From contig JAGOOJ010000034.1 of the NCBI GenBank assembly GCA_017992575.1, forward strand, positions 1 to 6,661: a DNA stretch of 6,661 bases, given 5' to 3'. The notes beneath the pieces were generated by a model. It was not told the origin of the DNA, searched no databases, and was given only the letters and a program-made list of their open reading frames with translations. The stretch's first letter is position 1; every line of letters begins with the position of its first letter. Below, in pieces: positions 5,330 through 6,661 of the stretch. Made by a program: the position numbers and the translations under genes. This DNA comes from Candidatus Moraniibacteriota bacterium. GTDB lineage: Bacteria; Patescibacteriota; Minisyncoccia; Moranbacterales; UBA1568.

Positions 5330-5433
5330 GTTTTCGTCGTTGGCATAAGAAAGTATACGCGTTGTGGGTAGTCATTTCTGTTTTGGTGGTGCTGTCAATG
5401 ATTCTTTTTCTTTTGGCTCCAATATTCATGTAG
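5326..5433 (+). CDS. Small single-pass membrane peptide, 35 aa
   Basis: The product is MSFRRWHKKVYALWVVI followed by SVLVVLSMILFLLAPIFM. A basic head (RRWHKK, residues 4-9) is followed by a hydrophobic segment of about 22 residues (about 12-33), so it should insert in the cytoplasmic membrane with the head inside. I know no function. It lies 19 bases upstream of the ftsB-like gene on the same strand and just after a candidate promoter, so it is probably co-transcribed with the division gene. It could assist FtsB or other envelope proteins, but only its position supports this. The clean positive-inside topology and lack of charged residues after position 9 argue for a real gene. The weak start context (no Shine-Dalgarno) argues for caution. 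Confidence 0.6.
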   Translation: MSFRRWHKKVYALWVVISVLVVLSMILFLLAPIFM

Positions 5434-5452
5434 GGGTTGCCGTAAGTTATTG

Positions 5453-5857
5453 ATGGCTTTTGTTATGGCAAAGAGATATTGGCTCCGAGGAGGAATAGTA
5501 CTGATAGTGGCACTTGTGAGTTGGGCGGTGTATATTTCTTCCAAACAACTGGCTCGGAATCAGCGTATTGAGAGTGAGGTAGAGATACTGAGGCAGGAAG
5601 CGGACCGGATTCGTCGGGAAAATGAGACGCTTTCGGAAAAGGTTCAGTATTTTTCAGGCAATGATTTTCGAGAGCAAGAAGCCAAAGAAAAGCTTGGTAT
5701 GAAAAGAGCCGGGGAAGAGGTGGTTGTTATCAAGTCGCTCAAAGCTGAAGGACAGAAAGAAGATGAGCAGAGTGAAATGTCTGTGCCTGCCCGTTACATT
5801 GGAGAACAGTATCCGAATTATCGGAAATGGTGGAATATATTTTTCCCGCCTTCATAA
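5453..5857 (+). CDS. ftsB: FtsB/DivIC-family septum formation initiator
   Basis: A 134-residue bitopic division protein, near the usual 90-130 of the family. A short basic cytoplasmic head (AKRYWLRGG) precedes one transmembrane helix (about 13-29). A coiled coil with heptad-like spacing follows (about 31-66: ARNQRIESEVEILRQ, then ADRIRRENETLSEKV). The conserved FtsB/DivIC end comes next: YFSGNDFREQEAKEKLGM and GEEVVVIK (about 67-94). Family members bridge FtsL and FtsQ/DivIB and help activate septal peptidoglycan synthesis; that partner role is family knowledge. The tail ends in YPNYRKWWNIFFPPS, an aromatic motif I associate with Patescibacteria FtsB. Start choice is soft: ATG 5453 is used, with TTG 5450 and ATG 5465 also in frame. 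AGGGG (5432-5436) is rather far, 16 bases upstream of 5453. It sits between the 35-aa peptide and the foldase gene. Confidence 0.85.
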   Translation: MAFVMAKRYWLRGGIVLIVALVSWAVYISSKQLARNQRIESEVEILRQEADRIRRENETLSEKVQYFSGNDFREQEAKEKLGMKRAGEEVVVIKSLKAEGQKEDEQSEMSVPARYIGEQYPNYRKWWNIFFPPS

Positions 5858-5870
5858 AAGATTGAAATCT

Positions 5871-6661
5871 ATGGAGCAAAAATTGATAAAAAAATTTCGT
5901 TGGTCTACGATTGTCTGGGGTATCCTTTCACTTTTTATGGTATTGGGCGCAGTCGTTGTGGTCGTGGTATATATGGTGCCACGCACTACTCCGTTGCTTG
6001 AAACGTTTGTGGAGAGGATGCCTCTGCCAGTAGTTATGGTTGGGTATCGTTCAGTAATTTCTTTTCGAGAATTGGCAGCCAACGTCAGTTCAGTGAAGCA
6101 GTTTTATGAGAGTCAAGATTTTTCGAAGATTGGAATGCGCGTTGATTTTTCTACCGAGGATGGCAAGAAGCGTCTGAAAGTTCGCGAAAAAGAGGTGTTA
6201 AACAAAATGTTGGAAGATCAGTCCATCGTTCTTTTGGCTCGAAAACGGGGGATTTTCGTCAGTCAAGAAATGGCTCATCAGGGCGTAGCGCGAAAGCTTG
6301 AAGAATATGGGAGTGCTACTCAGGTGAAGGATAATCTGAAGCGTCTCTACGGTTGGGATTTGGCGGTTTTTGAAGAACGAGTGGTTCTGCCGAGCCTCTA
6401 TGAAGACAAACTGAAAGAGAGTTTTTTTAAAGAGGTCAATCCGGTGACGGAAGCAAAGCAAAAGATTGAACTGGCTGCGGAAGCATTACGGAATGGTGGT
6501 ACTTTTTCTGATGTCACAAAAAAGTATTCGGATGGGCAAACGGCGGAGTCGGGTGGGGATTTAGGATGGCTGACCCTTGAAGATCTTACTCCTGAATTGC
6601 GAACCTCGGTTGCTTCTCAAAAAGTGGGCGTTCCCGGTAATGTTATTGAAAGCAATCTAGG
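5871..6661 (+). CDS. Membrane-anchored SurA/PpiC-like foldase (3'-truncated)
   Basis: 263 residues are visible and the frame is open at the window end. A basic start (KLIKKFRW) leads into a transmembrane anchor (about 11-36) with no evident lipobox or signal-peptidase site, so the body should face outward, tethered to the membrane. Residues about 52-180 form a helical SurA_N-like chaperone domain (VVMVGYRSVISFRELAANV ... REKEVLNKMLEDQSIVLLA ... YGWDLAVFEERVVLPSLY). From about 193 comes a PpiC/parvulin-type segment: EAKQKIELAAEALRNGG, FSDVTKKYSDG, SGGDLGW (227-233), then TPELRTSVASQKVG. The initial parvulin strand with its active-site His (the RHIL-type motif) appears absent: FFKEVNPV runs straight into the first helix. 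It may therefore be a non-catalytic holdase, though the C-terminal strands lie outside the window. It follows ftsB by 13 bases and has no clear Shine-Dalgarno, and probably shares its transcript. Confidence 0.88.
   Translation, partial: MEQKLIKKFRWSTIVWGILSLFMVLGAVVVVVVYMVPRTTPLLETFVERMPLPVVMVGYRSVISFRELAANVSSVKQFYESQDFSKIGMRVDFSTEDGKKRLKVREKEVLNKMLEDQSIVLLARKRGIFVSQEMAHQGVARKLEEYGSATQVKDNLKRLYGWDLAVFEERVVLPSLYEDKLKESFFKEVNPVTEAKQKIELAAEALRNGGTFSDVTKKYSDGQTAESGGDLGWLTLEDLTPELRTSVASQKVGVPGNVIESNL

Overview
The window looks like chromosomal DNA from an uncultured Candidate Phyla Radiation (Patescibacteria) bacterium. This is inferred from protein content: a split HerA/VirD4-type ATPase with its membrane partner, a CxxC-x17-CxxC zinc ribbon, a minimal FtsB with a C-terminal 'KWWNIFF' tail, and a short hypothetical protein carrying a 'KQYPVPANYASKSKL' stretch, all of which I associate with that group. 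The standard code (TGA as stop) fits every gene. Most starts lack a well-placed Shine-Dalgarno sequence.

Layout. (1) Positions 1-311, minus strand: 3'-truncated gene for a small hypothetical protein with an AT-hook-like GRPRK motif. (2) Positions 312-658: a divergent control region with a good promoter facing each way (TATACT/TTGCCT on minus, TTGACA/TAATAT on plus), a 5'-end hairpin and an orphan Shine-Dalgarno sequence. (3) Positions 659-1717: a sigma-70 region 4 helix-turn-helix joined to tandem winged-helix (HARE/RNA polymerase delta-like) modules, with no sigma region 2. (4) Positions 1718-1852: a short gap dominated by a 17-bp inverted repeat flanked by 9-bp direct repeats, possibly a miniature inserted element that separates the next gene from its original ribosome-binding site. 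(5) Positions 1853-5263: a membrane-anchored protein and a HerA/VirD4-like ATPase. They share one reading frame and are separated only by a TAA and three codons, so they look like two halves of one DNA-translocase-type machine. The ATPase ends in a proline-rich linker and a zinc ribbon. (6) Positions 5258-5298: a probable intrinsic terminator overlapped by a candidate promoter. (7) Positions 5326-6661: an envelope cluster of a 35-residue single-pass membrane peptide, an FtsB/DivIC-like division protein, and a membrane-anchored SurA/PpiC-like foldase cut by the window end.

How they work together. The sigma4-HARE protein is likely a transcription regulator. The membrane protein plus ATPase probably form a membrane-bound nucleic-acid-pumping complex. 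The last three genes act at the cytoplasmic membrane in division and protein folding. No RNA genes, CRISPR array or complete insertion sequence were seen. The strongest leads are the in-frame split of the translocase, the zinc ribbon on its ATPase, the sigma4-HARE architecture, and the MITE-like repeat at 1724-1838.
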